Positions 62,678 through 64,000 of a DNA stretch of 64,000 nt are shown in pieces (the first letter of the stretch is position 1; each line of letters starts with the position of its first letter). The notes beneath the pieces were generated by a model, which was given only the letters and a program-made list of their open reading frames with translations, searched no databases and had not been told where the DNA came from. A program made the translations under genes and the position numbers. This stretch comes from Bacteroides sp. (GTDB lineage: Bacteria > Bacteroidota > Bacteroidia > Bacteroidales > Muribaculaceae): NCBI GenBank assembly GCA_014802015.1, contig JAAVDB010000035.1, forward strand, positions 1 to 64,000, written 5' to 3'.

Positions 62678-64000
62678 TTATGGTGCTGAGGTCTTGTCAG
62701 TGACAGCCTTGTAGCGGTTGCGTCTTTTCAGATGCCAGGCCAGAAGTTTGCCGCTTCGGTCCAGAGCCAGCAGGCTCAACAGTATTATAACAAACGGAGT
62801 GCTGACAAGTTTCAGCATATACTCTGTTTCGGGATCAAGCTCACGGATCACGCTGTCAGGATGAGTCTCGGACAGGAATGTGTAGCCTATGGACGAAAGT
62901 GTGCGCTTCCACATCACTGTGCCCTTGTCAAGATATATCAATGCGGCGTTGCCTCGGGCCAGCTCCTTGAGCATCTTTGGCTCGGACTGATATATGGGAT
63001 AGGATGCCATGGATATATCTTTCCACCACTCAAGTCCCTCCTCATCACTGTTGATCAGTGCGACGAGACTGCCTCCGCGGGCGGTGATGATGTCATTGAG
63101 TTCATTTATAAGATATGTGTAAGACGGGTCGATGTATTTTATGTCAGGAATCGTGACTAAAAATTGTTCGGCTTCGCTGTCGATGACATCTGCGGTTATG
63201 TCCTCGCCGTCCTCAAGTACGGTAAATCCGTCAGTGTTCATCACGCCGCCGCTCACAAGGTGTCGGTCGACAAAAGTCCATGTCGAGTCGGGGAGTGCGT
63301 CGATCGTGAACGTGCGTTCCTCTCCATCCTTGGAGTATGTGTATTCGTATACGGTCCCGACCTCGTCATTATCGTCAGCATCGTCGTCACTATCCTCGGG
63401 CATCAGTGATGTCCCGATGGCATACTGGCGGAAATCAATCATCGGCTGAATGTTGTAGCCGTAAAATTCGATGACGAGTATATAGAGTGTGACCAGACCG
63501 CCTACTATCCATTGTACGTAGGGGAAGAAGAGTCCCTGCACGCGGGTATTATATATAATAAGGTATAGCAGTCCGGCCGATATAAACAGATTCTTGATGA
63601 ATGTGGCCGTATTGGACAGTATCAGGAAGTCGCCGAAACATCCGCAGTCGTCGACCGGTGACCAGATCGCTATATACAGCGTGAGCGGTAGCATTACCGC
63701 CATGATCAATGAGAGCAGCCACACGGAGGCTCGGCGGTAGCATCCGAGCAATAGCAGCATGCCCCATATAAATTCAAATGCTCCGAGTGCGAATGCCGCA
63801 CATGTCACGAGCGAGCGCGGTATGTCCCATCCCCAGACGGTAAAGTATTCATTTATCTTTATAAAACTGCCCCACGGATCTATGCCTTTGACAAATCCTG
63901 ACAGGATGAATACCGCACCGATGAGTATACGCACGATCCATACGGCCGCCGGATGATATAGCCGTTCGCGCAGCGTGTTTTTATTCTCCCTCGGTGAGTT
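62678..64000 (-). CDS. DoxX-like / BT_3928-family membrane protein, N-terminus beyond window
   Basis: RILIGAVFILSGFVKGIDPWGSFIKINEYF; the frame stays open to the window end, so the GTG at 63934 is probably not the start. Confidence 0.75.
   Translation of the reverse strand, partial: NSPRENKNTLRERLYHPAAVWIVRILIGAVFILSGFVKGIDPWGSFIKINEYFTVWGWDIPRSLVTCAAFALGAFEFIWGMLLLLGCYRRASVWLLSLIMAVMLPLTLYIAIWSPVDDCGCFGDFLILSNTATFIKNLFISAGLLYLIIYNTRVQGLFFPYVQWIVGGLVTLYILVIEFYGYNIQPMIDFRQYAIGTSLMPEDSDDDADDNDEVGTVYEYTYSKDGEERTFTIDALPDSTWTFVDRHLVSGGVMNTDGFTVLEDGEDITADVIDSEAEQFLVTIPDIKYIDPSYTYLINELNDIITARGGSLVALINSDEEGLEWWKDISMASYPIYQSEPKMLKELARGNAALIYLDKGTVMWKRTLSSIGYTFLSETHPDSVIRELDPETEYMLKLVSTPFVIILLSLLALDRSGKLLAWHLKRRNRYKAVTDKTSAP

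Overview
64-kb chromosomal window from a Bacteroidales (Muribaculaceae-like) genome. This placement rests on SusC/SusD proteins, Bacteroidetes-type TAnnTTTG promoters, DUF5686/DUF5683 families and the trpBEGDCFA gene order; no 16S is present. Left to right: SusD start and a SusC gene (minus), Maf, ClpC, YitT-family protein, esterase, GH2 glycosidase, inositol monophosphatase, a histidine-utilisation operon (ftcD-hutU-hutH-hutI), an ABC-F protein, a hipB / four-helix-bundle / hipA toxin-antitoxin operon, a complete trpBEGDCFA operon, GH3 glucosidase, thioredoxin-fold and beta-barrel proteins, glycosyltransferase, DUF5686 protein, CYTH protein, SGNH esterase, MFS transporter, two secreted paralogs sharing a C-terminal tail, a K-channel-like protein, a second ABC-F, glycosyltransferase, Fe-alcohol dehydrogenase, methylmalonyl-CoA mutase (both subunits), Na-dependent transporter, MltD-like transglycosylase, DUF5683, ParB, ParA, AGCS symporter, TPM protein, dNTP triphosphohydrolase and a DoxX/BT_3928-like protein. 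No rRNA, tRNA, CRISPR array or IS transposase was recognised. Main observations: (1) upstream of trpB, a complete four-segment transcription attenuator with an unannotated 21-aa leader peptide MANSFINHNYWWRIGRNNRWQ; (2) an Illumina TruSeq adapter plus a short duplication embedded in the SusC gene, an assembly artefact that breaks the ORF; (3) a four-helix-bundle gene bounded by a perfect 14-nt inverted repeat inside the hipBA operon, resembling an rRNA intervening sequence; (4) a terminator hairpin that is flipped between two paralogous gene tails.
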